A stretch of 64,000 nucleotides of DNA from G963556115 sp963678205 (GCA_963678205.1 OY782760.1:1116001-1180000); one strand, 5' to 3'. Shown: positions 26,429 to 35,964, numbered from the stretch's first letter. Numbers and translations are program-made. The notes: a model not told the origin generated them from the sequence alone.

Positions 26429-27610
26429 ATGGGAATGAGTCAGAAAGAGATAGAAGAACAATTTTCAAAGTATGTAATTGCAAATTATAATCGTTTGCCA
26501 TTGACAATTGTTCGAGGCCGAGGAAGCAAGGTCTGGGATGCTTCAGGTAAGGAGTATTTAGATCTCTTTCCAGGTTGGGGTGTTGCTGGGCTTGGGCATT
26601 GTCATCCAGCTATTGCTGAGGCTGTAGCTGAGCAGGCGCGGAAGCTAATTCATGTTGCTAATAATTTTCATATTGAAGAGCAAGGACAATTTGCTCAGTT
26701 GCTTTCTGTACGCGCTGACGGGCAGAAGTGCTTTTTCTGTAATTCTGGAGCTGAGGCTGCTGAGGCTGCCATCAAGCTTGCTCGATTGTATTCTCAACCA
26801 AAATATAAGATAATTACTATGGAAGGGTCTTTTCATGGTAGGACTTTTGCTGCGATTAGTGCTACAGGTCAACCTGCGTATAGAAAAGGCTTTGAGCCTG
26901 GGGTACCAGGATTTTTACATGCTAAGCTAAATGATATTGAGTCAGTAAAAGCTCTGGTAGATGATGAAACTTGTGCAATAATGCTTGAACCGGTTCAAGG
27001 TGAGAATGGGGTGTTTCCGGCTACTAAAGAATTTTTGCTGGAGCTAAGAAAAATATGTGATGAAAAAAATATTCTTCTTATTTTCGATGAAGTGCAGACT
27101 ACGCCAGCTCGTCTTGGGGAGTGGTTTGGTTATCAGTATTTTGGAGTGCAACCTGATATTCTAACTTCTGCAAAAGCAATAGCAGGTGGTATGCCTCTGG
27201 GGTTAATTATGGCTAAACCTGGGGTTGCAGAAAGTCTAATCCCTGGTACACATGCTAGTACCTTTGGTGGTAATTCAATTGGCTGTGCTGCTGGCATAAG
27301 AGCTATTCAGGTTATTGAAGAAGAAGGTTTGCTGGAGAATGTAAAAACATTGAGTGACTATATTTTACAGAGAGCAGAGAGCTTGGGTAATGGTACAGGG
27401 GTAGTCAAAGAGGTTCGTCGCGCAGGATTTATGATAGGTATTGAACTGGAAATTGCAGGTGCAGGAATTGTTGAAAAGTGTCGTGAAGAAGGACTGCTTA
27501 TAAACTGTACTCATGGCAGTGTGCTTCGTCTACTCCCGGCGTTTAATATAACTCGGGAAGAGCTAAGCTTTGGATTTGATATAATTGAAAAAGTTGTAAA
27601 GAGCATGTAG
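26429..27610 (+). CDS. argD: Acetylornithine aminotransferase
   Basis: 393 residues, class III PLP-dependent aminotransferase. It makes N-acetylornithine from the semialdehyde with glutamate; many ArgD proteins also serve lysine synthesis. Motifs: NSGAEAAEAAIKLAR (cofactor phosphate site), SFHGRTFAAISATGQ, FDEVQT with the PLP-ring Asp, and TSAKAIAGGMPLG with the Schiff-base Lys. AAGGAG lies before the ATG. It is the second gene of the operon, 50 bp after argB. Confidence 0.95.
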   Translation: MGMSQKEIEEQFSKYVIANYNRLPLTIVRGRGSKVWDASGKEYLDLFPGWGVAGLGHCHPAIAEAVAEQARKLIHVANNFHIEEQGQFAQLLSVRADGQKCFFCNSGAEAAEAAIKLARLYSQPKYKIITMEGSFHGRTFAAISATGQPAYRKGFEPGVPGFLHAKLNDIESVKALVDDETCAIMLEPVQGENGVFPATKEFLLELRKICDEKNILLIFDEVQTTPARLGEWFGYQYFGVQPDILTSAKAIAGGMPLGLIMAKPGVAESLIPGTHASTFGGNSIGCAAGIRAIQVIEEEGLLENVKTLSDYILQRAESLGNGTGVVKEVRRAGFMIGIELEIAGAGIVEKCREEGLLINCTHGSVLRLLPAFNITREELSFGFDIIEKVVKSM

Positions 27611-27648
27611 CAGTAGCTGCAGTAAATAATAGAGAGGCAGAAAGTATT

Positions 27649-28572
27649 ATGAAGAAAGATTTTATAAATATTATTGATTTTTCAGCTGAAGAGTTGGAAT
27701 GTATTCTTGCTCGTTCTGTAGAGTTGAAGAAGAGAAAGAGAGCTGGTAAAGTTGATAACTTACTCAGTGGCAAGACACTAGGGATGTACTTTCAGAAAGC
27801 TTCTCTGCGTACACGTATAAGTCTTGAAATTGCAATGAATTCACTTGGCGGTTCTGCAATTTATATGGATTATAACGGTAAAGCAATGTTTGACCGTGAA
27901 TCACTGCCTGATCAGGCACGTGTTATGGCTCGCTTTGTTGATGTTGTTAGTATGAGAACATTTTCTCATGAAGAAATTGAAGAGTATTCTAGCTGGTGTG
28001 ATAAGCCTGTTATTAATGCTCTGTCTGATTATTCACATCCTACTCAGGCAATGGCAGATATTATGACCATGCGTGAGTGCTTCGGTGATGACTGTAAAGG
28101 ACGGGAACTTGTATATATCGGTGATGGTAATAATGTCGCAAGGAGCCTTGGTGTGATCTGTGCTAAACTTGGTATTAAGTTTACTATTGCTAGTCCAGAT
28201 GGCTATCATTTGGGTGATAAGGATCTTGAGATGATGCGCCAGGCATGTCCGGATTGTGAAGTGCGTGAAATAGTTGATCCATTCGAGGCTGTTAAGAATA
28301 CGGACATAATTTATACAGATGTCTGGGCAAGTATGGGCCAGGAGGAAGAAACTGAAAAGCGTAGACGTGATTTTGCTGATTATCAGTTGAATAGAGACCT
28401 TGTAAATGCAGCTAAAAATGGAGTAAGGGTGCTTCACTGTTTGCCAGCTCATCGCGGTGATGAAATTACAGATGAAATTATGGATGATACTTCTGTATCT
28501 GCAGTATTTGATCAAGCTGAGAATAGAATGCATATTTACCGCGGTCTTATTACAACTTTGCTCGGTGTTTAG
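27649..28572 (+). CDS. argF: Ornithine carbamoyltransferase
   Basis: 307 residues. It joins carbamoyl phosphate and ornithine to give citrulline. The carbamoyl phosphate loop reads SLRTR rather than the commonest STRTR, a variant also found in family members. HPTQAMADIMT, DVWASMGQEEE and HCLPAHRGDEITDEI are typical of ornithine, not aspartate, transcarbamylase. The SLRTR form also occurs in acetylornithine and succinylornithine carbamoyltransferases, so the exact acceptor should be treated as probable. GAGAGG lies upstream. Confidence 0.9.
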   Translation: MKKDFINIIDFSAEELECILARSVELKKRKRAGKVDNLLSGKTLGMYFQKASLRTRISLEIAMNSLGGSAIYMDYNGKAMFDRESLPDQARVMARFVDVVSMRTFSHEEIEEYSSWCDKPVINALSDYSHPTQAMADIMTMRECFGDDCKGRELVYIGDGNNVARSLGVICAKLGIKFTIASPDGYHLGDKDLEMMRQACPDCEVREIVDPFEAVKNTDIIYTDVWASMGQEEETEKRRRDFADYQLNRDLVNAAKNGVRVLHCLPAHRGDEITDEIMDDTSVSAVFDQAENRMHIYRGLITTLLGV

Positions 28573-28597
28573 TGAGTTTTTATTAGAAAGAGTTATT

Positions 28598-29302
28598 ATG
28601 AAAAATTTAGATTCACTGAGAAGTATTGAGATAATCCGTGGGTTTACTAAACATGCAGAGGGCTCGGTGCTTATCTCTTGTGGTGATACGAAGGTCATTT
28701 GTACTGCCTCTGTTTCTGAAGGTGTGCCTTCATTTAAAAAAGATAGTGGTGAAGGGTGGTTGACAGCTGAGTATGGTATGTTGCCGCGTAGTACACACTC
28801 ACGTATGAACCGTGAAGCGGCTAAGGGTAAACAATCAGGTCGTACTGTAGAAATTGGTCGCCTTATTGGTCGAAGTCTTCGAGCAGCAGTAGATATGGTC
28901 AAGCTTGGAGATAATACTATCAATATCGATTGTGATGTTATTCAGGCTGATGGTGGCACACGCTGTGCGAGTATTACAGGGGGGATGGTTGCTCTTTATG
29001 ATGCTCTTTTATGGATGAGGGAACGAGGGATTGTTGAAGAATTGCCATTAACAGATTTCGTCGCTGCTGTGAGTGTAGGTATTATTTCCGGAGAACCAGT
29101 GCTTGATCTCTGTTACGTGCAAGATAGTAACGCTGAGGTTGATATGAATGTTGTTATGACTGGTGAAGGAAAGTATGTTGAAATTCAAGGTACGGCTGAA
29201 GGCGAACCTTTTTCAAATGATGAACTAGAGGCTTTGAAGAATCTTGCAGGCAGAGGAGTTGCTGAGCTTATTGCTATACAGAAGCAAACTCTTGGTATTT
29301 AA
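28598..29302 (+). CDS. rph: Ribonuclease PH
   Basis: 234 residues from ATG 28598. A longer in-frame frame would overlap argF and is not needed. It is a phosphate-dependent 3'-5' exoribonuclease that trims tRNA ends, working as a hexamer. Signatures: GDTKVICTASVSEGVP, GWLTAEYGMLPRSTHSR, and NIDCDVIQADGGTRCASITG. It lies 25 nt after argF and 9 nt before rdgB; the rph-rdgB pairing is widespread. Confidence 0.97.
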   Translation: MKNLDSLRSIEIIRGFTKHAEGSVLISCGDTKVICTASVSEGVPSFKKDSGEGWLTAEYGMLPRSTHSRMNREAAKGKQSGRTVEIGRLIGRSLRAAVDMVKLGDNTINIDCDVIQADGGTRCASITGGMVALYDALLWMRERGIVEELPLTDFVAAVSVGIISGEPVLDLCYVQDSNAEVDMNVVMTGEGKYVEIQGTAEGEPFSNDELEALKNLAGRGVAELIAIQKQTLGI

Positions 29303-29311
29303 AGGGAAATT

Positions 29312-29911
29312 ATGCCTAAGGTAACAGAAATAGTACTTGCCAGCCGCAATAAACATAAAATCCTTGAACTCTCGGATATACTTGCTCCGCTGAAAATCAA
29401 AGTTCGTTCAGTACTGGATTTTCCACAAGTAGCTGATGTTGAGGAGAACGGTTTTACATTCTTTGAGAACGCTGCTTTAAAAGCAGAGTCAGTTGCAAAA
29501 GAACTAGGATGTGCAGTACTTGCAGACGATTCAGGACTAATGGTTGATTTTCTTGGAGGTGAACCCGGCGTGTTTTCTGCGCGTTATTCAGGTGTTAACG
29601 CTACCGATGAAAGTAATAATAAGCTATTATTAGAAAAGCTTGCTGGCGTTCCTATTGAAAAAAGGGGAGCAAAGTTTGTATGTGTTCTTGCTTTTTCTTT
29701 TGGCGGAAATGAGAGCGTGTTCTTTGAGGGAAATACTACCGGAAGAATTATTGAAGAGCTGGCTGGTAATAAAGGATTTGGATATGATCCGCTCTTTCTA
29801 TCAGATGATCTTGGGGTAACCTTTGCGCAAGCTTCAGATGTACAGAAGAATCAAGTTAGCCACAGGGGCAGAGCGGTTGCAAAGTTTATAGCGTGGTTGA
29901 AAGAAGAGTAA
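29312..29911 (+). CDS. rdgB: XTP/dITP pyrophosphatase (RdgB/HAM1 family)
   Basis: 199 residues, family length. It hydrolyses non-canonical purine triphosphates such as ITP and XTP, keeping them out of DNA and RNA. The N-terminal ASRNKHKILELSDIL, the central LADDSGLMVDFLGGEPGVFSARYSG and the C-terminal GFGYDPLFLSDD with VSHRGRA are all diagnostic. AAAGGG stands before the ATG. It is co-transcribed with rph. Confidence 0.97.
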   Translation: MPKVTEIVLASRNKHKILELSDILAPLKIKVRSVLDFPQVADVEENGFTFFENAALKAESVAKELGCAVLADDSGLMVDFLGGEPGVFSARYSGVNATDESNNKLLLEKLAGVPIEKRGAKFVCVLAFSFGGNESVFFEGNTTGRIIEELAGNKGFGYDPLFLSDDLGVTFAQASDVQKNQVSHRGRAVAKFIAWLKEE

Positions 29912-29987
29912 GTTCTTGATGTTAGAATTGTAGGGTATATTTTTCTACTTTATATATACTGTGGTTTGGTTTTGGGAGAATTGTAGT

Positions 29988-30950
29988 ATGGGTGATAAAA
30001 AATTAGCGTTGGGAATTGATCTCGGTGGAACAAATTCTAGGTGTGCGGTTGTTGATAGTATAGGGCAGGTCCTGCTAAATAATCGTGTGTCTACTCCAAA
30101 GAATGGTGGCTTTGATGCTGTTTCAAGCACTCTTGCAGATCTTGTTGAAAAGACTGTTGCTGATTTTGGTATAGAGAAGAGTGAATTTGTAGGAACATGT
30201 GCTGCATGTCCTGGAATTGTTAACTCTGAAACTGGTGTAGTGTATGATACACCTAATTTAAATCTCAAGGATGCACATCTTGGAGATAGACTTACTGAGC
30301 TTACTGGTATTACTACTATTCTGGAAAATGATGCAAATGCAGCGGGGTATGGTGAATTTTTTGCTGGTGCTGGAAAAGAGTGCTCAACAATGCTTATGAT
30401 TACTATTGGTACGGGTATTGGGGGAGCTATAATACTGAATAATAAGCTATGGAAGGGTGTAGACGGGCTTGCTGGTGAGATGCATTTTATTGTTGATAAT
30501 AATGGACGGCTATGTGGCTGTGGAGCTAAAGGGTGCATTGAAGCTTATGCCTCAGCTTCATCCATTCAAAGAAGATTTGTTGAGCAGCTTGAAGCTGGTC
30601 GAAAGAGTACGCTCTCAAAGCTTGATGATTATAGTATAATTACTTGTAAAGATATTTTTACGACAGCTGAACTTGATAAGGACGAACTTGCTCTTGAAAT
30701 AGTAGACTCTGCTACTCATTATATTGCAAATCTTTGTGCTGGTATGGCTAATTTGCTCAATCCAGAGATGATGGTTATTTATGGTGGTGTTATTGCAGCA
30801 GGTGATTTTCTTTTTGATAAAATCAATAAAGAGTACAAAGTACTCCCTTTCAAACGTGCAGTAGATAGAATGAAGATTGTTCCTGCCTTACTTGGCGGTG
30901 ATGCTGGAGTAATTGGTGCAGCAGGATGTGTTTTTGACACGCTTGGATAG
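29988..30950 (+). CDS. ROK family glucokinase-like sugar kinase
   Basis: 320 residues from ATG 29988 (GGGAG upstream). The N-terminal ATP phosphate site is IDLGGTNSRCAVVD. The catalytic Asp lies in ENDANAAGYGEF, and the ROK zinc motif CGCGAKGCIEAYAS near residue 178 is intact. Lack of an HTH marks it as an enzyme, not a repressor. Most likely substrate is glucose, which the alpha-glucosidase at 20017 would release, but other hexoses are possible. It is the last gene of the run that starts with argB, 76 bp after rdgB. Confidence 0.9.
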   Translation: MGDKKLALGIDLGGTNSRCAVVDSIGQVLLNNRVSTPKNGGFDAVSSTLADLVEKTVADFGIEKSEFVGTCAACPGIVNSETGVVYDTPNLNLKDAHLGDRLTELTGITTILENDANAAGYGEFFAGAGKECSTMLMITIGTGIGGAIILNNKLWKGVDGLAGEMHFIVDNNGRLCGCGAKGCIEAYASASSIQRRFVEQLEAGRKSTLSKLDDYSIITCKDIFTTAELDKDELALEIVDSATHYIANLCAGMANLLNPEMMVIYGGVIAAGDFLFDKINKEYKVLPFKRAVDRMKIVPALLGGDAGVIGAAGCVFDTLG

Positions 30951-30990
30951 TTTGTGTATGTAGTTTGAGCGTGTATACTTTACTTTTGAT

Positions 30991-31041
30991 TTATACAAAT
31001 AGGATCTAGGCGAAGAACTCGCCTAGATCCTATTTGTATAA
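30991..31041. terminator. Bidirectional terminator between convergent genes
   Basis: A perfect 23-bp inverted repeat (30991-31013 with 31019-31041, 5-nt loop) lies between the ROK kinase gene (plus) and the DHDPS-family gene (minus). A/T-ended arms can serve both directions. Confidence 0.88.
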
Positions 31042-31061
31042 AGTGAGACTTCTCTACTATT

Positions 31062-31979
31062 TTACCATGATAAGCTCTCAACAAATATTTTATGATGTTC
31101 TAAAAGTCTATAGTAACTTTCATCAATTATAGATGTACCAAATCTTCTTGAGAATGATGAGTCGATAACTCCCATCCATTTTAAATAAATCTTAGCAGTT
31201 AGTGGGTACATCTCTTCACTCATTGATGATAGAATACTAAGAATGCTCTGTAATTCATCGATTCTTGGATCATTGGCTTTAAATAACGAGTAAAGCTTGC
31301 TGTATAGATGAGGGTGGAAGTTTGCCATAATCCCACTATAACCATGAGCTCCTGCTCTTAGCGATTCTGTAACAGTAAGAGTGTTTGCATTGTACAGTTT
31401 GAAGTTGCTGTTTTTGATAAGTTCCAGTCTTGATTTAATTTTATTGAGCGAGCAGCAAGTGTCTTTGAAATATACAAAACGGTCATTCTGCATAAAATGC
31501 TTGATGTTATTCTCACTCAAAAGTCTATGGTAAGGGTAAGGACATTCATACATACCAAGTGCGATAGAGTCATCAAGATGATTTACAATAGCATCAAGAT
31601 TCTTGTTCCATACAGAATCATTTTCATCGATTCTAGCGAGACGGTTTGCAATAAGAACCAGTGTCTCTACTCCAGTATCTGCTACAGCTTTTAGCTCATC
31701 AAGCTGCTGACCTGTGGTGTCGCTAGTATGGCCTGAAGCAACAATTGCGATTCGCCCATCAGCAGTTCTAATAATCTCTTTGAGAATTTTTATCTTCTCT
31801 TCCATTGTGAGGTAATAAATCTCACTGGATTGGCAGATTGCGAATATTCCGTCTAATCCTCCTTCGATATACCATTCAACCAAACGCTTTATTGAATCGT
31901 AGTCTACCTCTCCTTCATTTGTGAATGGGGTAATCATTGTTACCCACATTCCATTTGGAGATACTCTGTCAATATCCAT
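31062..31979 (-). CDS. DHDPS/NAL-family aldolase or lyase of the TRAP operon
   Basis: 305 residues, (beta/alpha)8 fold of the DapA/NanA superfamily. The Schiff-base lysine K172 (FVYFKDTCCS) and the tyrosine Y144 (GMYECPYPY) are in place. The usual GTTGE substrate carboxylate loop is changed to CQSSE at 49-53, so it is unlikely to be a true DapA. It sits downstream of three TRAP transporter genes and next to an IclR regulator, which suggests breakdown of an imported 2-keto acid such as a sialic or sugar acid. Whether it cleaves, dehydrates or condenses cannot be read from sequence. Confidence 0.8.
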   Translation of the reverse strand: MDIDRVSPNGMWVTMITPFTNEGEVDYDSIKRLVEWYIEGGLDGIFAICQSSEIYYLTMEEKIKILKEIIRTADGRIAIVASGHTSDTTGQQLDELKAVADTGVETLVLIANRLARIDENDSVWNKNLDAIVNHLDDSIALGMYECPYPYHRLLSENNIKHFMQNDRFVYFKDTCCSLNKIKSRLELIKNSNFKLYNANTLTVTESLRAGAHGYSGIMANFHPHLYSKLYSLFKANDPRIDELQSILSILSSMSEEMYPLTAKIYLKWMGVIDSSFSRRFGTSIIDESYYRLLEHHKIFVESLSW

Positions 31980-32005
31980 TTATTTTACCTTTCATATTTT
32001 AAGAA

Positions 32006-33301
32006 TTAGAATCCAAGTAAGTTTGGCAAGAATAGTACAATTTGAGGAACATAGGTCACAATTAGAAGTACTATTAGCATTGCAAATATCATTGGCATTG
32101 CTTCTTTGATCACTTTGCTAAGTGATGTGTCAGATATACCTGATACGATAAACAGCAGCATGCCAAATGGTGGGGTAGATAGCCCTATCATCATATTTAT
32201 TACAACAATTACTCCGAAATGTACCAAATCAATACCAAGCATATTCACTAGTGGCAGTACCATAGGAATAAAAACTACAGTAATTACAGAAGTATCAATA
32301 AACATTCCGAGTACTAAGAAGATAATATTAATAAGCAGTAATAACAAGTACTTGTTATTCGTAACATTGAGTAAAAATTCAGCTGCATACATGGGGATAT
32401 GTTCGCGAGCAATAATGTATGAGAAAGTATAGGTACAGCCTACAATTATTGAGACTACTCCGGTTGTTCGCACCGTTTCTTTTATAGCAAGTCCAAGGTA
32501 TTTCCATCCCATAACTCTATACACAAGAACAGCAATAAGAATTGCATATGCTGATGCTAGAGCTCCAGCTTCTGTAGGAGTTACGACGCCGGAGTAGATA
32601 CCACCAAGCAGTACTACTACTGAGAAAAGTGCTGGAAACGCTTTTATCGTAATAGCAATTAAATCTCTAAAGACAGTTTTTACGCCTCTTGGGTAATTTC
32701 GCTTATGGGCAATCCAAGCAATATACCCCATAAGTGCGACTCCTATTAATAATCCGGGTATCATGCCTCCTAAAAAGAGGTTGCCAATTGAGGCTCCAGA
32801 GAGCATAGCATAGAATACCATAGGAATACTTGGTGGGAATACCGGTCCTATAGTAGCTGAGGCAGCAGTTATTGCGCAACTGAACCCATCATCATAGCCA
32901 TTTTTTTTCATAGCATTAATTTCCATCATGCCAAGGCCAGACGCATCAGCGACTGCAGAACCTGTCATTCCTGAAAATATTATTGAAGCTATGACATTAA
33001 CATGTCCCAGACCGCCACGCTTATGCCCGACAACTGCGTTGGCAAATTTAAAGATCATATCCGTGATCTTACCAGAATTCATTATTTGAGCCATAAATAT
33101 AAATAACGGGACTGCAATAATAATATAGTTCGCTTCAAGGTTGGTCATTATTTTTTCAGCGGCCATGCTTAAATCAGCTCCTGGACCGCCTGAGCACATT
33201 AGATATAGGATGCTTGATGTTACCATACCAATTGCAATTGGAAGGCGTAACAAAAATATCAGTATAAAACTTACGAAAAATATAATTAACGGAAAATTCA
33301 T
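32006..33301 (-). CDS. TRAP transporter large permease subunit (DctM)
   Basis: 431 residues with about 12 membrane helices, standard for DctM. It is the sodium-driven membrane channel of a TRAP uptake system. Typical features: FVSFILIFLLRLPIAIGMV at the N-terminus, SAVADASGLGMMEINAMKKNGYDDGFSCAITAASATIGPVFPPSIPMV in the core (a longer known block, residues about 125-170), and GLSTPPFGMLLF near the end. It works with the small subunit (33340-33855) and binding protein (33959-34966). Confidence 0.95.
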   Translation of the reverse strand: MNFPLIIFFVSFILIFLLRLPIAIGMVTSSILYLMCSGGPGADLSMAAEKIMTNLEANYIIIAVPLFIFMAQIMNSGKITDMIFKFANAVVGHKRGGLGHVNVIASIIFSGMTGSAVADASGLGMMEINAMKKNGYDDGFSCAITAASATIGPVFPPSIPMVFYAMLSGASIGNLFLGGMIPGLLIGVALMGYIAWIAHKRNYPRGVKTVFRDLIAITIKAFPALFSVVVLLGGIYSGVVTPTEAGALASAYAILIAVLVYRVMGWKYLGLAIKETVRTTGVVSIIVGCTYTFSYIIAREHIPMYAAEFLLNVTNNKYLLLLLINIIFLVLGMFIDTSVITVVFIPMVLPLVNMLGIDLVHFGVIVVINMMIGLSTPPFGMLLFIVSGISDTSLSKVIKEAMPMIFAMLIVLLIVTYVPQIVLFLPNLLGF

Positions 33302-33339
33302 TCTTATTCCTTGTTATTTGCTTTGATCTGAAGCACTTT

Positions 33340-33855
33340 TTATATATGTTCCTTCTCAATTTTTAAATTTGTCTTTGTTTTCAGAGATCTAAAATCAGTT
33401 ATAATATCAATAGAGAAGCGTATTATCATACCTGTGAGAAAGATCATAAATGGAAAATACACTATGTTGTATGGAATATTTAAAATAGTAGATTTCTTAT
33501 AGCTCATGAATGAGATGTAATCCCATGATGGGTAGAATGCAGCGATTAGAGTAAAGACGATTAAAGCATTTCCGCAGATTCTGACCCAGAGTTGAGTTTT
33601 TGAAGATAGTTTATCATATAAAATAGTAAACTTCACATGACTGGCTGTTCTTTTAGCATAAAGCGCACTAAAAAGTACTGTCCAGACAAAACAAAATGTT
33701 GTTACCTCAAATGCCCAAGCAAGTGGGTAATTGAAGAGGTAGCGACTGATGATCTGAACAATAAATGCAAGAAACATCAGTGAGAAGGTAGTGCATGGTA
33801 AGTAGATTTCTACAAAGTCAGCAATAACTTTTATAAGTGGTTTAAATTTTTTCAT
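33340..33855 (-). CDS. TRAP transporter small permease subunit (DctQ)
   Basis: 171 residues with four hydrophobic segments, the DctQ pattern (for example FSLMFLAFIVQIISRYLF near residue 23, and WAFEVTTFCFVWTVLFSAL). It is required with DctM for substrate passage. It lies between the binding-protein gene and dctM. A long hairpin in the 103-bp gap from the binding-protein gene may lower its expression relative to that protein. Confidence 0.92.
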   Translation of the reverse strand: MKKFKPLIKVIADFVEIYLPCTTFSLMFLAFIVQIISRYLFNYPLAWAFEVTTFCFVWTVLFSALYAKRTASHVKFTILYDKLSSKTQLWVRICGNALIVFTLIAAFYPSWDYISFMSYKKSTILNIPYNIVYFPFMIFLTGMIIRFSIDIITDFRSLKTKTNLKIEKEHI

Positions 33856-33880
33856 TATAACAACTACCTTACTTTTAAAG

Positions 33881-33924
33881 CATCACTCTAGAAGCATTAA
33901 GTTGTAATGTTTGCTAGAGTGATG
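33881..33924 (-). terminator. Intercistronic hairpin between TRAP binding protein and permease genes
   Basis: CATCACTCTAG (33881-33891) pairs with CTAGAGTGATG (33914-33924), with an inner CATTA/TAATG stem. No T run follows, so it is more likely an mRNA-stabilising or partly terminating structure. Such elements commonly keep binding-protein levels above those of permeases. Confidence 0.6.
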
Positions 33925-33958
33925 TAATAGCGTTTCAAAATATCAGCCAATTTTATTA

Positions 33959-34966
33959 TTATGGTTTTGCTTTTTGAATCTCTTCGTATAGTTTCCAGTC
34001 CCAGTCCTTAGATATATTCTTGCTCTCTGTCTGGTAAGAATTCTTCGCATATTTCATGAAAGCTTCAATATCTGGGTCTTCAATAACAACAATACCGTTG
34101 TTTTTGAAAAATTCTACAAGGCCAGCTTCTGCATCTAGGTTAGTCTTGTCGCAAAATTGTCTAGCTTTTTCGAGTGCAGTAATGATCCATTGTTTTTGCT
34201 GGTCTGTCAGACTTTGCCATCTCTTTTCATTCATGGTAGGCCAGACCATATCTACAACATGGTTGGTGAGTGTTAAATATTTTGATACTTCATAGAATTT
34301 TGCATTTTTGTCTGTTGGCATAGGATTATCTTGACCATCAGCAACACCAGTCTTTAGAGCAAGGTATACTTCACTGAAACTCATAGGAGTGGGATTGGCA
34401 CCAAGTGCTTTGCCCAGAGCTATCCAAGTTGGTGAGTTTGGAACACGTAGTTTGACACCTTTCATATCTTGAGGTGTTCTTACTTCTTTACCGATGTCAC
34501 GTAAAAGTAACTGGCGGGTACCTAAATAGAAAGCAGTAAGTGGTCTGATATTAGCTTTCTTCGCAATATCAGTGTATATTTTTTTGCCTATTTCTCCAGT
34601 CATAACCTTATTCATGTGATCATAACCGGCAAAAGTATATACACCGCCAAGCATTGAAACATATGGAACTTGTTGTGCTACCCATGGTGCACTGCTATAT
34701 ATCATATCTACAGTTCCACGTATAATTGCAGCCTGCTCGCCGTCTTGAGTAAATAACTGACCAGAATCGTATACATCAACTGTAATCTCACCATTTGAAA
34801 TTTTTTCAACCTCATCCTTAAAGACATACATTGCCTTTGTATGTGCATCATTCGGTACACTTGAAGAAGAGAATGATAGGTTCACTTTTTCACCAGCATT
34901 GAGCCCTGTCATTCCCATAGCATAGATGCTGATAGCCACCAGAACACACGCAATTTTTTTTAACAT
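33959..34966 (-). CDS. TRAP transporter solute-binding protein (DctP)
   Basis: 335 residues from ATG 34964-34966 (TTAGGAG upstream). Residues 1-24 are a signal peptide. Family signature: MKGVKLRVPNSPTWIALGKALGANPTPM, including the arginine that binds the ligand carboxylate, then SEVYLALKTGVADGQDNP. TRAP ligands are organic acids such as C4-dicarboxylates, sialic acids and sugar acids; the lyase encoded in the same operon suggests a 2-keto or sugar acid. It is the first gene of the four-gene operon. Confidence 0.93.
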   Translation of the reverse strand: MLKKIACVLVAISIYAMGMTGLNAGEKVNLSFSSSSVPNDAHTKAMYVFKDEVEKISNGEITVDVYDSGQLFTQDGEQAAIIRGTVDMIYSSAPWVAQQVPYVSMLGGVYTFAGYDHMNKVMTGEIGKKIYTDIAKKANIRPLTAFYLGTRQLLLRDIGKEVRTPQDMKGVKLRVPNSPTWIALGKALGANPTPMSFSEVYLALKTGVADGQDNPMPTDKNAKFYEVSKYLTLTNHVVDMVWPTMNEKRWQSLTDQQKQWIITALEKARQFCDKTNLDAEAGLVEFFKNNGIVVIEDPDIEAFMKYAKNSYQTESKNISKDWDWKLYEEIQKAKP

Positions 34967-34983
34967 TATTAATCTCCTAATAT

Positions 34984-35002
34984 TGTTCCACATAGACGAA
35001 CA
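34984..35002. promoter_or_regulatory. Candidate IclR operator
   Basis: TGTTC (34984-34988) and GAACA (34998-35002) form an inverted repeat with a 9-bp spacer, followed by another TGTTC at 35004. It lies 18 bp upstream of the TRAP operon start and in the spacer shared with the divergent IclR gene. Position suggests control of the operon; the assignment is inference. Confidence 0.35.
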
Positions 35003-35169
35003 CTGTTCAACATATTAAGAGTATATTCTATATTTTTCCCTTAGTCAAATTTCTAATAACATTAAAATTAAAAGATAATAATAAAAAATTGGATTAAGTT
35101 AGTTCGGTATTGTAGAATGATGTTGTTTATTGTTAAATCGAGTGCGTAAAAAGCGAAGGGGACATTATC

Positions 35170-35964
35170 ATGATAGGTTCTGTTATAAAAGCTATAGAGG
35201 TTATGCAAGCGTTTACTTCGTCCAACCCTGTTTTTAGTCTTGCTGAGTTGACCCGTATTCTGCCATACCCGAAAACAACGATTTATACGTTATTGCAGAC
35301 TTTGGAGTCTAAAGGATTTGTTGAAAAATATGAAAATGGGAAATATTCTCTTGGAACGGCAATTATTCCTCTTACGCAAGCGGTAAGAATAAACGTTCAG
35401 CTCCGTGATAGAGCGGCTCCATTACTGAGGATTCTAAGTGATTACTGTCATGAATCTGTATATTTAGCAATTAAAGATGGTGATCAATGTTTGTATATTT
35501 ACGCAATTGAGTCATCTGATAGGTTGCTTGCTCGTTCGGCAATAGGTGAAGTTGGCCCTATGTACTGTTCATCAATTGGCAAAGCAATACTATCATTTAT
35601 GCCTGAAAATGAGGTCAATAGTATTATTGAAAATGAAGTTCTGGTAAAATATACAGATAACACGATTACTGATCCTGTCGTTTTACGAAAAGAACTTGCT
35701 GAGGGGCGTCAGAAAGGTTTTTGTTTGGATAATTCAGAGCATGAACATGATGTTTATTGTATAGGTGCGCCCATATTTAATGAACATGCGGAGCCTATAG
35801 CTGCTTGTAGTATTTCTGGAACTGATGTAGAGATGTTGTCCAGTAAACTTGTCAAGTTCAGCGCAGTTCTTCGTTATACGGCTCAGGAAATTTCACGTCG
35901 TATGGGTTTTATCCCTAGTAGAGAGACTATGATCTGGCGTGATGCGACTAATCCATTCTTATAA
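35170..35964 (+). CDS. IclR family transcriptional regulator
   Basis: 264 residues. An N-terminal winged helix-turn-helix (residues 1-65, SLAELTRILPYPKTTIYTLL) is followed by the IclR effector domain (residues about 75-250, with LAIKDGDQCLYIYAIES and SIGKAILSF). Members sense small organic acids and often control catabolism genes beside them. It is divergent from the TRAP/lyase operon, which is its likely target. GGGGACAT precedes the ATG. Confidence 0.93.
   Translation: MIGSVIKAIEVMQAFTSSNPVFSLAELTRILPYPKTTIYTLLQTLESKGFVEKYENGKYSLGTAIIPLTQAVRINVQLRDRAAPLLRILSDYCHESVYLAIKDGDQCLYIYAIESSDRLLARSAIGEVGPMYCSSIGKAILSFMPENEVNSIIENEVLVKYTDNTITDPVVLRKELAEGRQKGFCLDNSEHEHDVYCIGAPIFNEHAEPIAACSISGTDVEMLSSKLVKFSAVLRYTAQEISRRMGFIPSRETMIWRDATNPFL

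Noticed and set aside
27790..27830. SLRTR loop of the carbamoyltransferase as evidence for an acetylornithine enzyme
   Set aside because: The same variant occurs in ordinary ornithine enzymes, and the other motifs (HCLPAHRG, DVWASMGQEEE) suit ArgF.
28033..28923. 296-codon frame on the minus strand across argF and rph
   Set aside because: It runs antisense to two clear genes, has no domain or ribosome site, and follows codon structure of the real genes.
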